A stretch of DNA of 64,000 nt. Origin: Streptomyces sp. LX-29. Its GTDB lineage: Bacteria; Actinomycetota; Actinomycetes; Streptomycetales; Streptomycetaceae. The notes beneath the pieces were generated by a model. It had not been told where the DNA came from. It made no database searches and was given only the letters and a program-made list of their open reading frames with translations. This document shows positions 34,017-42,835 of this stretch, one piece after another. The stretch spans positions 8,007,559 to 8,071,558 of the forward strand of contig NZ_CP089746.1 in assembly GCF_029541745.1 (NCBI RefSeq). The letters are read 5' to 3'. The number at the start of each line of letters is the position of its first letter. The stretch's first letter is position 1. A program made the translations under genes and the position numbers.

Positions 34017-35621
34017 TCAGGGCGTCTCAGCTGTGGGGTGGGGCTGCTCGCGTGGTTTTCGCCGCGGCAGATGGCGGGTGAACGGGAACGCGGCGAGGGT
34101 GATGGCCGCGGTGACCAGGACTGCCGCCTTGAGTGCCTGGATCTGTGCGTCGGCGTATGCGTCGACGATGGCGTCGGCCTCGGACGGCGGCAGCCCGGCG
34201 CGCGTGGCGGCGGCCCGTACCTGGTCGGTGCTCACGAAGCTGACCCCGGCCTGCAGGGCGATGCTGGTCTGCTCCTGCGCCGCTTCGGAGATGTCGGGGT
34301 GGCTCTCGATCCGGGTGGTGAACGCGTTGACGAGGGCACCGATCAAGAGGGCGCCGATGAGCGCGGTGCCGAGGGATGAGCCGAGGTTCTGGGCGGTGTA
34401 CTGCAGACCGCCGACCTCACTGCGACGGGCTTCCCCGACGCTCGACTGGGTCACGTTTCCCAGTTGGGAGGCGAGGAGGCCCATACCGAGTCCCAGCAGG
34501 GCCATCGACAGGGCGAAGGACAGCGTGTCGATCTGTGGCTCGACGGTGGCCAGAAGCCACAGGATCGAGGCGAGCAGCACCAGAAGCGCGAGCCGTACCA
34601 CCGTACGGGGGCTGGCGACACGCCCGAGGAGGGGGCCGCTCATGGCGGACACGAGCATGGTGACCGACACCGGCAGCAGTTGGACGCCGGTTTCGAACGC
34701 GTTGTATCCCTGGACGATCTGCAGGTAGAGGGGGATGGTGAAGAACAGGCCGAGCAGGATGAGGTTCTGGCACAGCAGCATGGTCAGGCCCGCGCGCAGG
34801 GGTGGGACGGCGAGCAGCGAGAACTGGATGAGGGGCTCGCGTCCCTTGCTGTGCTGGTGTCTTTCCCACTCTCGGAAGAGCCAGAGGACGACGGCACCGG
34901 CGGCGATGACGAAGAGGGTGAGGCTGAACCCGAAGACGGTGACCGGAGAGTTCCGGGGCCGCAGCCACCCCCAGGAGCTGCTCTGCAGGACGCCCAGCAC
35001 CACGAGCGCCAGACCAAGGGCGGACAGGAGGGCGCCGACGACGTCGAGCCGGGGCCGCGGACCGGTGCGCGGCTGGTCGGGGATCCACCCGATGCAGCAC
35101 AGCATGGCCACGACCAGCACGGCCTCGCCGGCGAACACCAGCCGCCACGTCAGGTAGGTCGTCACCCAACCGCCGACCAGCGGCCCCACCGCGATGCCGG
35201 CTCCGGCGAGGCCACCGATGACCCCGTAGGCGACCGCCCGGTCCCGGCCCCGGTACGCCCCGGCCACCAGGGCGGCCAGGGCGGGCAGGACCAGCGACGC
35301 GCCGAGCCCCTCGATGACCGACCAGCCGAGGGCCAGCACCGGCAGGACCGGCGCTACCGCCGTCAGCGCGGAACCCACGCCGTACACGACCAGTCCGATG
35401 GCGAACCCGCGCCGGCGTCCGAGCATGTCGCCGAGCTTTCCACCCGTGATCATGAAGGCGGCCATGACCAGGGTGTAGAGCGTGATGACGCCCTGGATCG
35501 CGGTGACGTCCGTGTCGAAGTCCTCGACCAGCTGGCTGATCGAGACGTTCATCACCGATGTGTCCAGGACCATCAGGAACTGTGCCGTCCCCAGGACGAT
35601 CAGGGCTCGCCAGCGCCGCAC
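34017..35621 (-). CDS. MFS drug transporter, DHA2/EmrB-QacA type
   Basis: A 534-aa protein. GTG 35621 is preceded by an excellent ribosome site GGAGGTGA, so the upstream in-frame ATG codons are ignored. The first membrane segment starts at RALIVLGTAQFLMVLDTSVM, the DHA2 motif D (LDxTVVNVALP-like). Motif A is GGKLGDMLGRRRGF and motif C is VGPLVGGWVTTYLTWR. I count 14 hydrophobic segments, typical of DHA2 pumps. The C-terminal cytosolic part is short and basic. The substrate is unknown; no dedicated regulator is adjacent. Confidence 0.92.
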   Translation of the reverse strand: MRRWRALIVLGTAQFLMVLDTSVMNVSISQLVEDFDTDVTAIQGVITLYTLVMAAFMITGGKLGDMLGRRRGFAIGLVVYGVGSALTAVAPVLPVLALGWSVIEGLGASLVLPALAALVAGAYRGRDRAVAYGVIGGLAGAGIAVGPLVGGWVTTYLTWRLVFAGEAVLVVAMLCCIGWIPDQPRTGPRPRLDVVGALLSALGLALVVLGVLQSSSWGWLRPRNSPVTVFGFSLTLFVIAAGAVVLWLFREWERHQHSKGREPLIQFSLLAVPPLRAGLTMLLCQNLILLGLFFTIPLYLQIVQGYNAFETGVQLLPVSVTMLVSAMSGPLLGRVASPRTVVRLALLVLLASILWLLATVEPQIDTLSFALSMALLGLGMGLLASQLGNVTQSSVGEARRSEVGGLQYTAQNLGSSLGTALIGALLIGALVNAFTTRIESHPDISEAAQEQTSIALQAGVSFVSTDQVRAAATRAGLPPSEADAIVDAYADAQIQALKAAVLVTAAITLAAFPFTRHLPRRKPREQPHPTAETP

Positions 35622-35895
35622 CTCGTCACCTCCGGGCAGTTCCGCCGCGGCCGGGGAGAGGCGTGCACGGCACCTCACCTCAAGGGAGCACAGATGGGGT
35701 CCGAGGTCGGGCATTCGGCATGCCCGGCGAAGCCGCGCCACCCGGACGGGTGCGCGTCGGGTGCGTGGCGCAGGGCCGCGTACCGCCTCTCAGTGGGCGG
35801 TTCGTGACTCTTTGAGTGGATCTGCTGTCGCCTGATGGTGTGGCGGCGGGGCGGAATCTGCCGGTCCGCGGTTGGTGATCTGGTGATGTGACCGG

Positions 35896-36744
35896 GTGAG
35901 TGAACGCAAGCCGTATCCGAGTGACTTATCGGACGAGCAGTGGTCGTTGATCGAGCCGGTGATCACCGCGTGGAAGGACCGGCACCGTTCGGTCAGCGGC
36001 CACCAGGGTGCCTACGACATGCGGGAGATCGTGAACGCGATCCTTTACCAGGGGCGGACCGGCTGCCAGTGGGCCTATCTCCCGCACGACCTGCCGCCCA
36101 AGAGCGCGACCTACTACTACTTCGCCGCCTGGCGGGACGACGGGACCGACCAGGTCATCCATGAACTCCTGCGCTGCCAGGTCCGTGAACGCGCCCGACG
36201 ATTAGAGGACCCGACCCTGGTGGTCCTGGACACCCAGAGTGTCCACGTGGCCGCCGGGGTCCCCGCCTCCACGAGCGGCCACGATCCGGCCAAGCGGGTG
36301 CCCGGCCGCAAGCGGGGTCTTGCCGTGGACGTCCTCGGCCTGGTCATCGCGGTCGTCGTCCTCGCCGCGAACACCCACGACAACGCCGCGGGCATCGTCC
36401 TGCTGGACCAGGTCGCCGAGCACGCCGGCGGAAGCGTCCGCAAAGCCCTGGTCGACCAGGGCTTCAAGAACCAGGTCGTCGAACACGGCGCCGGCCTGGG
36501 CATCGACGTCGAGATCGTCGCACGCAACCCGCAGGACAAGGGGTTCGTGCCGCAGCCGAAGCGGTGGAGGGTCGAGCAGACCTACGGGATCCTGATACTG
36601 CACCGGCGCCTGGTCCGCGACTACGAGCACCGCCCCTCCTCCTCCGCCTCCCGCGTCTACTGGGCGATGACCCACGTCATGACCCGACGCCTCACCGGCG
36701 CGAACGCCCCCACCTGGCGCACGGCGCAGGCGGTGGCAGCGTGA
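35896..36744 (+). CDS. IS5-family transposase (DDE)
   Basis: A 282-aa protein from GTG 35896, MSERKPYPSDLSDEQWSLIE, the common N-terminal DUF4096-like start of IS5/IS1647-type transposases. The DDE residues are D in LVVLDTQSVH, D in ALVDQGFKNQV and E in WRVEQTYGILILHRRL. Further family blocks are GCQWAYLPHDLPPKSATYYY and AKRVPGRKRGLAVDVLGLVI. Length is standard and there is no frameshift. Its stop overlaps the start of the next frame (GTGA). Confidence 0.93.
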   Translation: MSERKPYPSDLSDEQWSLIEPVITAWKDRHRSVSGHQGAYDMREIVNAILYQGRTGCQWAYLPHDLPPKSATYYYFAAWRDDGTDQVIHELLRCQVRERARRLEDPTLVVLDTQSVHVAAGVPASTSGHDPAKRVPGRKRGLAVDVLGLVIAVVVLAANTHDNAAGIVLLDQVAEHAGGSVRKALVDQGFKNQVVEHGAGLGIDVEIVARNPQDKGFVPQPKRWRVEQTYGILILHRRLVRDYEHRPSSSASRVYWAMTHVMTRRLTGANAPTWRTAQAVAA

Positions 36745-37139
36745 ACATCCAGCCCCTGCTTGACGCCCTGGACCTCCAGGAAGACGCCGCCCGGGCCCTG
36801 GCCAACGACCTCCGCGCACAAATCAACGACCTGCAGACCCGGCTGCGGGAGGCCGAGATGCACCTGGAGCACCTCGCGATCACCCGCAAGACCATCACCG
36901 GCCTCGCCGACCGGCTCCCCGCATCCCCGCCGGAACTGCCCGAGCACCCGGACTACCCCCGCATCCTCGCCGCCTTCAACCACGCGACCGGGCCGCTACG
37001 GGCCAAGGACGTCTGCGAAGCCCTCGGCCACGAACTGCTGCCGAAGAACGTCGAAGGCACCCGCGCCAAGCTGAAACGCCTGGTCAAACTCGGGATCCTC
37101 ACCGAGGCCGACACCGGCAACTTCGCCAGGAAGCAATAG
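36741..37139 (+). CDS. IS-borne passenger: coiled-coil plus winged-helix-like protein
   Basis: A 132-aa protein, MNIQPLLDALDLQEDAARAL, from a GTG overlapping the transposase stop by four bases, so translation is coupled. Residues 12-55 form a heptad-like coiled coil (NDLRAQINDLQTRLREAEMH). Residues 70-130 look like a winged helix: YPRILAAFNHATGPLRAKDV, CEALGHELLPKNVEGTRAKL, KRLVKLGILTEAD. It lies inside the terminal repeats. I recall similar frames next to transposases in Streptomyces, annotated as hypothetical. A role as regulator or partner of the transposase is a guess. Confidence 0.78.
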   Translation: MNIQPLLDALDLQEDAARALANDLRAQINDLQTRLREAEMHLEHLAITRKTITGLADRLPASPPELPEHPDYPRILAAFNHATGPLRAKDVCEALGHELLPKNVEGTRAKLKRLVKLGILTEADTGNFARKQ

Positions 37140-37211
37140 CAGACGGAACCTCCACCAGCGACCTTGCCCCAACCTCAACCGGAAACGGACATCACCTCAC
37201 GAACCGCCCAC

Positions 37212-37922
37212 TCAGAAGTCGCCCTGTGAGGGTTCCCAGACCGAGCAGTCGTGGGCGAAGAGCACGCGTCGTGGGTCGAAGTCGGCGAGTCGGTCCAGCC
37301 AGGACCGATAGGGGGGAAGCGGCTGTTTCACGCCGTCAAGAGCCGCTTGGCGGGCGAGGTGGTCTGAGGCGAACTGGGATGCGAAGTCGTGCGCCTGGCC
37401 GGCGAGGATCACGGAGCCGTCGCCTTGCCGAAGGACCAGGGACTGGTGGCCCTGGGTGTGTCCCGGTGTCGGAATGATCCAGACTCCCGGCCAGATCTCG
37501 GCCTCGCCGGTGAGTTCCTCGTATGTCGCGCCGGGAAAGTCGATCAGCTCGTCCACCGTGTAGCCGCCGCGGCGGGCCGTGGCCAGCTCCACGTCCTGGA
37601 CCAGGATGGGCTTCCTGGCCAGGAGGGGATTCCCGCCGCAGTGGTCGAAGTGCAGGTGGCAGTTGACCACGAGAGAGATGTCGTCGGGGGCTGCCCCGGC
37701 TGCCGACAGGGCGTCCGGCAGCGCTCGGCGGTGGGGCCGGTAGTGGGCTTCGGTCCCGGCATCGGCGGTGCCGATGCCGGTGTCGAAAAGGATCAGACCT
37801 CGGTGGTGCTGGACCAGGTAGGCCAGCGCGGGTTCCACCCGCGGTTGCGGGCCGCCCGTCTCCGATGCGGGCCGGATGAAGTACCCCAGGTCCAGTCGAC
37901 GGACCGTCATGTTCTGCCCCAT
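37212..37922 (-). CDS. Metallo-beta-lactamase-fold hydrolase (AHL-lactonase-like)
   Basis: A 236-aa protein, MGQNMTVRRLDLGYFIRPAS. Zinc ligands are visible in NCHLHFDHCGGNP (HxHxDH), PTPGHTQGHQSLVL, ILAGQAHDF and FAHDCSVW. The spacing and the short N terminus fit the N-acyl-homoserine-lactone lactonase group, whose members open lactone rings; actual substrate unknown. GAGGA lies eight bases before ATG 37922. The TGA stop is the TCA (37212-37214) that also forms the target duplication of the IS5-type element, so the element sits exactly at the end of this gene and the protein appears complete. Confidence 0.85.
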   Translation of the reverse strand: MGQNMTVRRLDLGYFIRPASETGGPQPRVEPALAYLVQHHRGLILFDTGIGTADAGTEAHYRPHRRALPDALSAAGAAPDDISLVVNCHLHFDHCGGNPLLARKPILVQDVELATARRGGYTVDELIDFPGATYEELTGEAEIWPGVWIIPTPGHTQGHQSLVLRQGDGSVILAGQAHDFASQFASDHLARQAALDGVKQPLPPYRSWLDRLADFDPRRVLFAHDCSVWEPSQGDF

Positions 37923-38198
37923 GCCGTCATCCTCGCAGGCGGTGCCCCGCCGTCCAGTCGGTTTGCCGAGAGCGGAATGACCATCGGCGTCTGGTCGCCC
38001 AAGGGCGGTTCCCTGGGACCGGTGTGGGGGACTGCTGCGCCGCGCTTCCGGAGGGGGCTCCGGGAGACGGCCTCACCGGCTTCGAGGGGCGAGCCGGCCA
38101 GGGCGCCGGTCTACGTCGGGGGCCCTGATCGTGTGCTCCTCTGGGGACGCGCCGGTGGATGTCGTGGGGGAGGGGCAGAGGTTCGTTACTTGTAGGGG
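37923..38198. other. Divergent intergenic region
   Basis: 276 bases between the lactonase-like gene and the membrane protein gene. No gene, RNA or strong repeat is seen. Confidence 0.35.
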
Positions 38199-38855
38199 GT
38201 GACCGTACCGATCGTGCTCGCCGCCGCAGGGGTTGCTCTTCTCGTCTTCGGAGCCCTGGTCCTGCTCCGGTTCCCCGACAAGCCCGGGGGCACGATCCAG
38301 GCGACGTTCGGCGGCCAGGGGATCCAGGTCAGCTCGCTCGGAGCCGGGCTGCCGATCATGGTGATCGGGGCGACTCTGCTGGTACTCGCGGTGTTCACCC
38401 CCGTGTCGGACCGGCGTGGCCCTTCGCCCGAGGGGGGCGGGTCGCCGTCACTGGTCGGCCCCAGCGGTTCCCGCGTGTGCCCGGACCGGCTTCTCGAGGA
38501 TGTCGAGGAGCAGCGGGTGAGCACGGTGGAGGAGGGCGTGATCGATCAGACGGTCCTCGGGCCCGATCAGTCGCTGTCCGGAGTGTTCGGCATCCGGTTG
38601 AACGACGATGGCACTCCCGTCGGGGCCATCCGGCTGCGGTTCTCCCCGGACAGCCAGGTCTTCAAGGTCGGCGCTGTGGCGGATGCCACGTGTACCCGAG
38701 TCGAGGACTTCGCCAACGACACGCGGGGCGGTGACAAACATGTCCTCCAGAACTGGGATTCCCTGCGGTTGCGCCTTGACGGCCGCTCCTTCGTCCTGCG
38801 GCTGGGTGCCGGCGGTGGGGAGGTCACGGGTAATTTCAAGGGTGTGGCGTCGTAA
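38199..38855 (+). CDS. Hypothetical membrane protein
   Basis: A 218-aa protein from GTG 38199, MTVPIVLAAAGVALLVFGAL. Two membrane segments are visible (residues 3-22 and 50-68), followed by a soluble domain of about 140 residues with the regular strand pattern QSLSGVFGIRLNDDGTPVGA and DSLRLRLDGRSFVLRLGAG. I do not recognise a family. GTAGGGG precedes the start closely. It is unlinked to neighbours by spacing. Confidence 0.6.
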   Translation: MTVPIVLAAAGVALLVFGALVLLRFPDKPGGTIQATFGGQGIQVSSLGAGLPIMVIGATLLVLAVFTPVSDRRGPSPEGGGSPSLVGPSGSRVCPDRLLEDVEEQRVSTVEEGVIDQTVLGPDQSLSGVFGIRLNDDGTPVGAIRLRFSPDSQVFKVGAVADATCTRVEDFANDTRGGDKHVLQNWDSLRLRLDGRSFVLRLGAGGGEVTGNFKGVAS

Positions 38856-39033
38856 GGCACGGGCCCGGTGCATGCGCAGGACGGCGAGGGCCTGCCGGGT
38901 ACGCGTCCATGGAAGACGGTCTGCGAACGGCACCGGCTGTGCTCTGGCGACGGGACATGGACACTGCTCCAGCGGTTTCAGGCCGCGGCGCCTCGCCCTC
39001 CCGTGCCGTCCCCGTCGCCGCGCCGACGCCGAC

Positions 39034-39315
39034 TCACGGACGGGTGATGGCCCGCTCCAGCAGGCCGTGAAGGAGGCGCTGCTCCTCGGGGGTGAGGCCG
39101 GACAGCGGGGAGTCCACGGCGAGCAGTTCGACGAGGCGTTCGCGCAGTGCGGTGCCCTCGGCCGTGAGGACGAGATGCTTGGCACGGCGGTCGGTGGGGT
39201 GCGGGCGGCGCTCTACCAGCCTCTGCTTCTCCAGCTTGTCGACGACGAAGGTGGTGTTGGACGGCTCGCAGCTCATGCGTTCGGCGAGCTCCCGCATGGT
39301 CACCGGACCGCTCAT
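39034..39315 (-). pseudogene. MarR-family regulator, truncated at the 5' end
   Basis: The frame gives MSGPVTMRELAERMSCEPSN, then TTFVVDKLEKQRLVERRPHP, which is the recognition half and wing of a MarR domain, to the stop at 39034 (93 aa; family usual 140-160). The same frame continues upstream with RERAATLGLTASQATALRE, which is still MarR-like, then turns into Arg/Pro-rich sequence and a stop without any start codon. The first 40-50 codons appear to be lost. The neighbouring 28-bp tandem repeats mark a rearranged spot. It is divergent from no obvious target; the NmrA-type gene is upstream on the same strand. Confidence 0.7.
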
Positions 39316-39731
39316 CTCCCGCAGTGCGGTCGCCTGGGACGCGGTGAGGCCCAGGGTGGCGGCGCGCTCACGTCCAGCAGGATGGAGACGGCCCAGCCTG
39401 GCGGCCCCTGGACGCCTGACCCGCCGACGCCGCGCTCACACCGAAGGGGCGGACCATGAAACCGCGGAGCCGCCCCTTCACCGTCCGCCCCCCCCAGGCC
39501 GGCGACTCACCGCCCGCATGCCCAGGCCGGCGACTCACCGCCCGCACGCCCAGGCAGGTGACCAGGGTCGCCGACCCCGCGCGGCGCGAGGCCGCGAGAC
39601 GATCCACCCGGACACCGCCTCGGGGTCCGGCGGCGATCGCCACCCTGCGCGAGTGGGGTCGCCGACCGCCCGACCCGCCCGGAGGTCGCATGCTCCCTCA
39701 CCGGGAGGAAACCCCGACCTGGACATGAAGG
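39316..39731. other. Gap with decayed MarR start and tandem repeats
   Basis: 416 bases between the NmrA-type gene and the MarR remnant. It holds MarR-like coding sequence to about 39380, then the 28-bp repeats at 39493-39562. No intact gene is seen. Confidence 0.45.
39493..39562. repeat. 28-bp tandem repeat, 2.5 copies
   Basis: CCCAGGCCGGCGACTCACCG followed by CCCGCAYG occurs at 39493-39520 and 39521-39548; a third partial unit (CCCAGGCAGGTGAC) follows. Only one base differs between the first two copies, so the duplication is recent. Confidence 0.85.
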
Positions 39732-40565
39732 TCAACGGAACGCGGCGACGTTCTCCGAGGCCCACTGCCGGAAGGGACGGGCCGAGGCGCCGGTGACACG
39801 GGAAACCGTGTCGCGCACCGTCGACAGCTCGTCGTTGACGTCCCCACCCGTGACGTCGAGCACGGCGTCCGCTGCCTCGGCCCCGAAGACCGCGACCATC
39901 CGCGCGTGGGCCTGCTCCCGGCTGATCTCGGAGAAGTCCAGGGCACGCCCCAGTGCGCTCGCGATCGCCGCGACCTGCTGCCTGGGGGTCACGCGCTCGG
40001 GACCGGTGAGCGCATAGGTTCGTCCCTGGTGGTCGGGCTCGGTCAGAGCCACCCGTGCCACCGCGGCGATGTCCGCCGGGTGGATCGTGGGCAGGGCGAC
40101 GTCCCCGTACGGCGCGTGGATGGCCTCTCCCTCACGCACGGCCGTCGCCCACATCAACGTGTTCGACGCGAACTGTGTCGGCCGCAGGACCGTCCACGCC
40201 ATCCCGCTTTCCTTGAGCAGCCGTTCAACCTCCCGATTCCCTTGAGCCGGGCCCAGGTGCGGATGCGTCTGCACGGTGATCGATGACAACAGCACCACAT
40301 GCTCGACGCCCGCATGCCGGGCGGCCTGGAGGATCTCGGCATCCGGACCCAGATGGGGCACGAGGAACAGCGAGCGCACCCCCTCGAACGCGGGCTTCCA
40401 CGACGTCGGGTCCGCCAAGTCCCCCTTCATCGCCTCAACACCTTCGGGAAATCGGGCCTGTGTGACATCGCGCGTGAGCGCCCGCAGCGGCCCGACCCCG
40501 CTGGCGTGCAACTCGTCGAGCAACACACCACCCACGTTGCCCGTGGCCCCGGTCACCAGAATCAT
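39732..40565 (-). CDS. NmrA-type NAD(P)-binding protein
   Basis: A 277-aa protein, MILVTGATGNVGGVLLDELH. The Rossmann motif GATGNVGG is followed by GDLADPTSWKPAFEGVRSLF, HVVLLSSITVQ (Ser position of atypical SDRs) and WTVLRPTQFASNTLMW. There is no YxxxK pair, as usual in NmrA/HSCARG and quinone-reductase-2-like (QorB) proteins, which sense or use NADP(H). The role is unknown. It is on the same strand as the MarR remnant downstream and separated by the rearranged gap. Confidence 0.85.
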   Translation of the reverse strand: MILVTGATGNVGGVLLDELHASGVGPLRALTRDVTQARFPEGVEAMKGDLADPTSWKPAFEGVRSLFLVPHLGPDAEILQAARHAGVEHVVLLSSITVQTHPHLGPAQGNREVERLLKESGMAWTVLRPTQFASNTLMWATAVREGEAIHAPYGDVALPTIHPADIAAVARVALTEPDHQGRTYALTGPERVTPRQQVAAIASALGRALDFSEISREQAHARMVAVFGAEAADAVLDVTGGDVNDELSTVRDTVSRVTGASARPFRQWASENVAAFR

Positions 40566-40746
40566 GAGCGTTCCCCTCTCCTTACCCGTTGGTCATCTGA
40601 GCATCACGCTAGAAGCTCAACCGCACTTCAGGTCAAGGCGTCCCGTCGAGCGCCACCTCGTGGTCGAAGGCGCCTCCCGCGGCCTCCACTTCGGAGAGGT
40701 TGATCCGGCGCAGGGGGCGGGGGCGGGGGCGGGGCAGTGCCCACGG

Positions 40747-42780
40747 TCAGATGTCGAGGAAGCGGACGTCCTTGGCGTTGCGCTGGATGAAGTGGCGGCG
40801 GGCTTCGACGTCCTCACCCATCAGGACGGAGAAGAGGTCGTCGGCGACGGCCGCGTCGTCGAGGGTGACCTGGCCCAGGACCCGGTGGTCGGGGTCCATG
40901 GTGGTGACGCGCAGTTCCTCGGCGTTCATCTCGCCCAGGCCCTTGAAGCGCTGGATGGAGTCGTCCTTGATCCGGCGACCGTCATGACGCCCCTGTTCCA
41001 GGAGCATGGTGCGTTCGCGGTCGGAGTAGGCGTATTCGACGTGGTCCCGGCTCCACTTGATCTTGTACAGCGGGGGGCGGGAGAGGTGGACGTGCCCGGC
41101 CTCCACCAGCGGCCGCATGAAGCGGAACAGGAAGGTGAGCAGCAGGGTGTTGATGTGCTGGCCGTCGACGTCGGCGTCCGCCATCAGGATGATCTTGTGG
41201 TAGCGGAGCTTGGCGATGTCGAAGTCCTCGTGCACGCCCGTGCCGAACGCGGAGATGATCGCCTGGATCTCCTGGTTGTGCAGAACTTTGTCGATCCGGG
41301 CCTTCTCCACGTTGAGGATCTTGCCGCGGATCGGGAGGATCGCCTGGTACTGCGGGTTGCGGCCGGATTTGGCCGAACCGCCGGCGGAGTCTCCTTCGAC
41401 GATGAAGATCTCCGACATCGCCGGGTCGTTCGACTGGCAGTCGGACAGCTTGCCCGGCAGCGCCGCCGTTTCCAGCAGGCCCTTGCGACGGGTCAGGTCG
41501 CGCGCCTTGCGGGCCGCGACCCGGGCTGTGGCCGCCTGGACGGCCTTGCGCACGATGCCCGCGGCCTCGTTCGGGCTGCGGTCGAACCAGTCGGTCAGAT
41601 GCTCGTGGACGACCTTCTGTACGAAGGTGCGCGCCTCGGTGTTGCCGAGTTTGGTCTTGGTCTGGCCCTCGAACTGCGGCTCGCCGAGCTTGACCGAGAT
41701 GATCGCGGTCAGGCCCTCGCGGATGTCCTCGCCGGAGAGGTTGGCGTCCTTCTCCCGCAGCAGCTTCTTCTCCCGCGCGTAGCGGTTGACCACGGTGGTC
41801 AGGGCCGTGCGGAAGCCCTCCTCGTGGGTGCCGCCCTCATGGGTGTGGATGGCGTTGGCGTAGGAGTACACGCTGTCGGTGTACTGGCTGTTCCACTGCA
41901 GCGCGACCTCGGCCGACAGCAGCCGTTCCGGGTCCTCGGCGGCGATGGTGATGACCGAGGGATGGACCGGCTCGCCCTTGCGGGCGTTGAGGTAGACGAC
42001 GAAGTCGGTGATGCCGCCGTCGTAGCGGTAGGAGACCGTCTTCGCTGCCGGGTCCGAGTCGACTTCGTCGGCCGCGGCCGTCGCGCGCGCGGAGGGCCGT
42101 TCGTCGGTCAGGGTCAGGGTGAGCCCGCGGTTGAGGAAGGCCATCTCCTGGAAACGCCTGGCCAGCGTCTCGAAGGAGTATGCGGTGGTCTCGAAGATGT
42201 CGCCGTCTGCCCAGAACGTCAGCGAGGTGCCTGTCCGGGAGGTGGCCTCGTGGCGGGCCAGTGGGCCGATGGGGGCACCGTTCCCGTAGTCCTGCGTCCA
42301 CCGATGACCGTCGGTCCATATCTCCGCCGACAGCCTGGTCGACAGCGCGTTGACCACCGACAGGCCCACACCGTGCAGACCACCGGAGACCGCGTACCCG
42401 CCGCCCCCGAACTTCCCGCCCGCGTGCAGCACGGTCAGCACCACCTCGACGGCCGGCCGCTGCTCCACCGGGTGCGTCCCCACCGGGATGCCGCGACCGT
42501 TGTCGACCACCCGCACGCCGCCGTCGGCCAGGATCGTCACGTCGATCCGGTCGGCCACTCCCGCGAGTGCCTCGTCCACGGAGTTGTCCACGAGCTCCTG
42601 CACGAGGTGGTGCAGCCCTCGCTCTCCCGTGGAGCCGATGTACATCCCTGGCCGCTTGCGTACGGCGTCCAGGCCCTCCAGAACAGTGATCGCGTTGGCG
42701 TCATACGACGCCGCGCCCACGTGGCCGGGCTGCTGGGATCCGGGAGTATCGGTGGCGGTGCGAGTGTCGTAAGTGGTCAC
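40747..42780 (-). CDS. gyrB: DNA gyrase subunit B paralogue
   Basis: A 677-aa protein from GTG 42780, with GAAAGAGAG upstream. All GyrB parts are present: DANAITVLEGLDAVRKRPGM, the GHKL ATP site with N66 (VDNSVDE), D93 and R96 (VDNGRGIP), HAGGKFGGGGYAVSGGLHGV, the transducer Lys in QTKTKLGN, and the TOPRIM block EIFIVEGDSAGGSAKSGRNP with DADVDGQH, ending RRHFIQRNAKDVRFLDI as in Streptomyces GyrB. The residue aligned by eye with E. coli R136, the coumarin contact, is T156. It stands alone, without recF, dnaN or gyrA, so it is a second gyrB; such copies can confer aminocoumarin resistance. It is divergent from tap. Confidence 0.93.
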   Translation of the reverse strand: MTTYDTRTATDTPGSQQPGHVGAASYDANAITVLEGLDAVRKRPGMYIGSTGERGLHHLVQELVDNSVDEALAGVADRIDVTILADGGVRVVDNGRGIPVGTHPVEQRPAVEVVLTVLHAGGKFGGGGYAVSGGLHGVGLSVVNALSTRLSAEIWTDGHRWTQDYGNGAPIGPLARHEATSRTGTSLTFWADGDIFETTAYSFETLARRFQEMAFLNRGLTLTLTDERPSARATAAADEVDSDPAAKTVSYRYDGGITDFVVYLNARKGEPVHPSVITIAAEDPERLLSAEVALQWNSQYTDSVYSYANAIHTHEGGTHEEGFRTALTTVVNRYAREKKLLREKDANLSGEDIREGLTAIISVKLGEPQFEGQTKTKLGNTEARTFVQKVVHEHLTDWFDRSPNEAAGIVRKAVQAATARVAARKARDLTRRKGLLETAALPGKLSDCQSNDPAMSEIFIVEGDSAGGSAKSGRNPQYQAILPIRGKILNVEKARIDKVLHNQEIQAIISAFGTGVHEDFDIAKLRYHKIILMADADVDGQHINTLLLTFLFRFMRPLVEAGHVHLSRPPLYKIKWSRDHVEYAYSDRERTMLLEQGRHDGRRIKDDSIQRFKGLGEMNAEELRVTTMDPDHRVLGQVTLDDAAVADDLFSVLMGEDVEARRHFIQRNAKDVRFLDI

Positions 42781-42809
42781 AGATGCTCTCTTTCGGGCAT
42801 GGCGGACCG

Positions 42810-42835
42810 CGCTCCCGCACCACGGTGCGGGAGCG
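42810..42835. promoter_or_regulatory. 12-bp hairpin in the gyrB leader
   Basis: CGCTCCCGCACC (42810-42821) and GGTGCGGGAGCG (42824-42835) are perfectly complementary with two bases between. The hairpin lies 30-55 bases before the gyrB GTG, so it is in the 5' untranslated region or promoter and could attenuate transcription or bind a dimeric regulator. Confidence 0.7.

Larger units (their letters stand above)
35793..37211 (+). mobile_element. IS5-type insertion sequence with a passenger gene
   Basis: Terminal inverted repeats are perfect over 15 bp: GTGGGCGGTTCGTGA at 35793-35807 and TCACGAACCGCCCAC at 37197-37211. TCA directly flanks both ends (35790-35792 and 37212-37214), a 3-bp target duplication. 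Inside are the transposase (35896-36744) and a coupled small gene (36741-37139). Both ends and the transposase are intact, so it is probably active or recent. Confidence 0.88.

Noticed and set aside
40747..42780. GyrB copy called an aminocoumarin-resistance gene outright
   Set aside because: No aminocoumarin biosynthesis genes are in the window, and the Thr at the R136-equivalent position may be normal in Streptomyces GyrB, so resistance is only a possibility.
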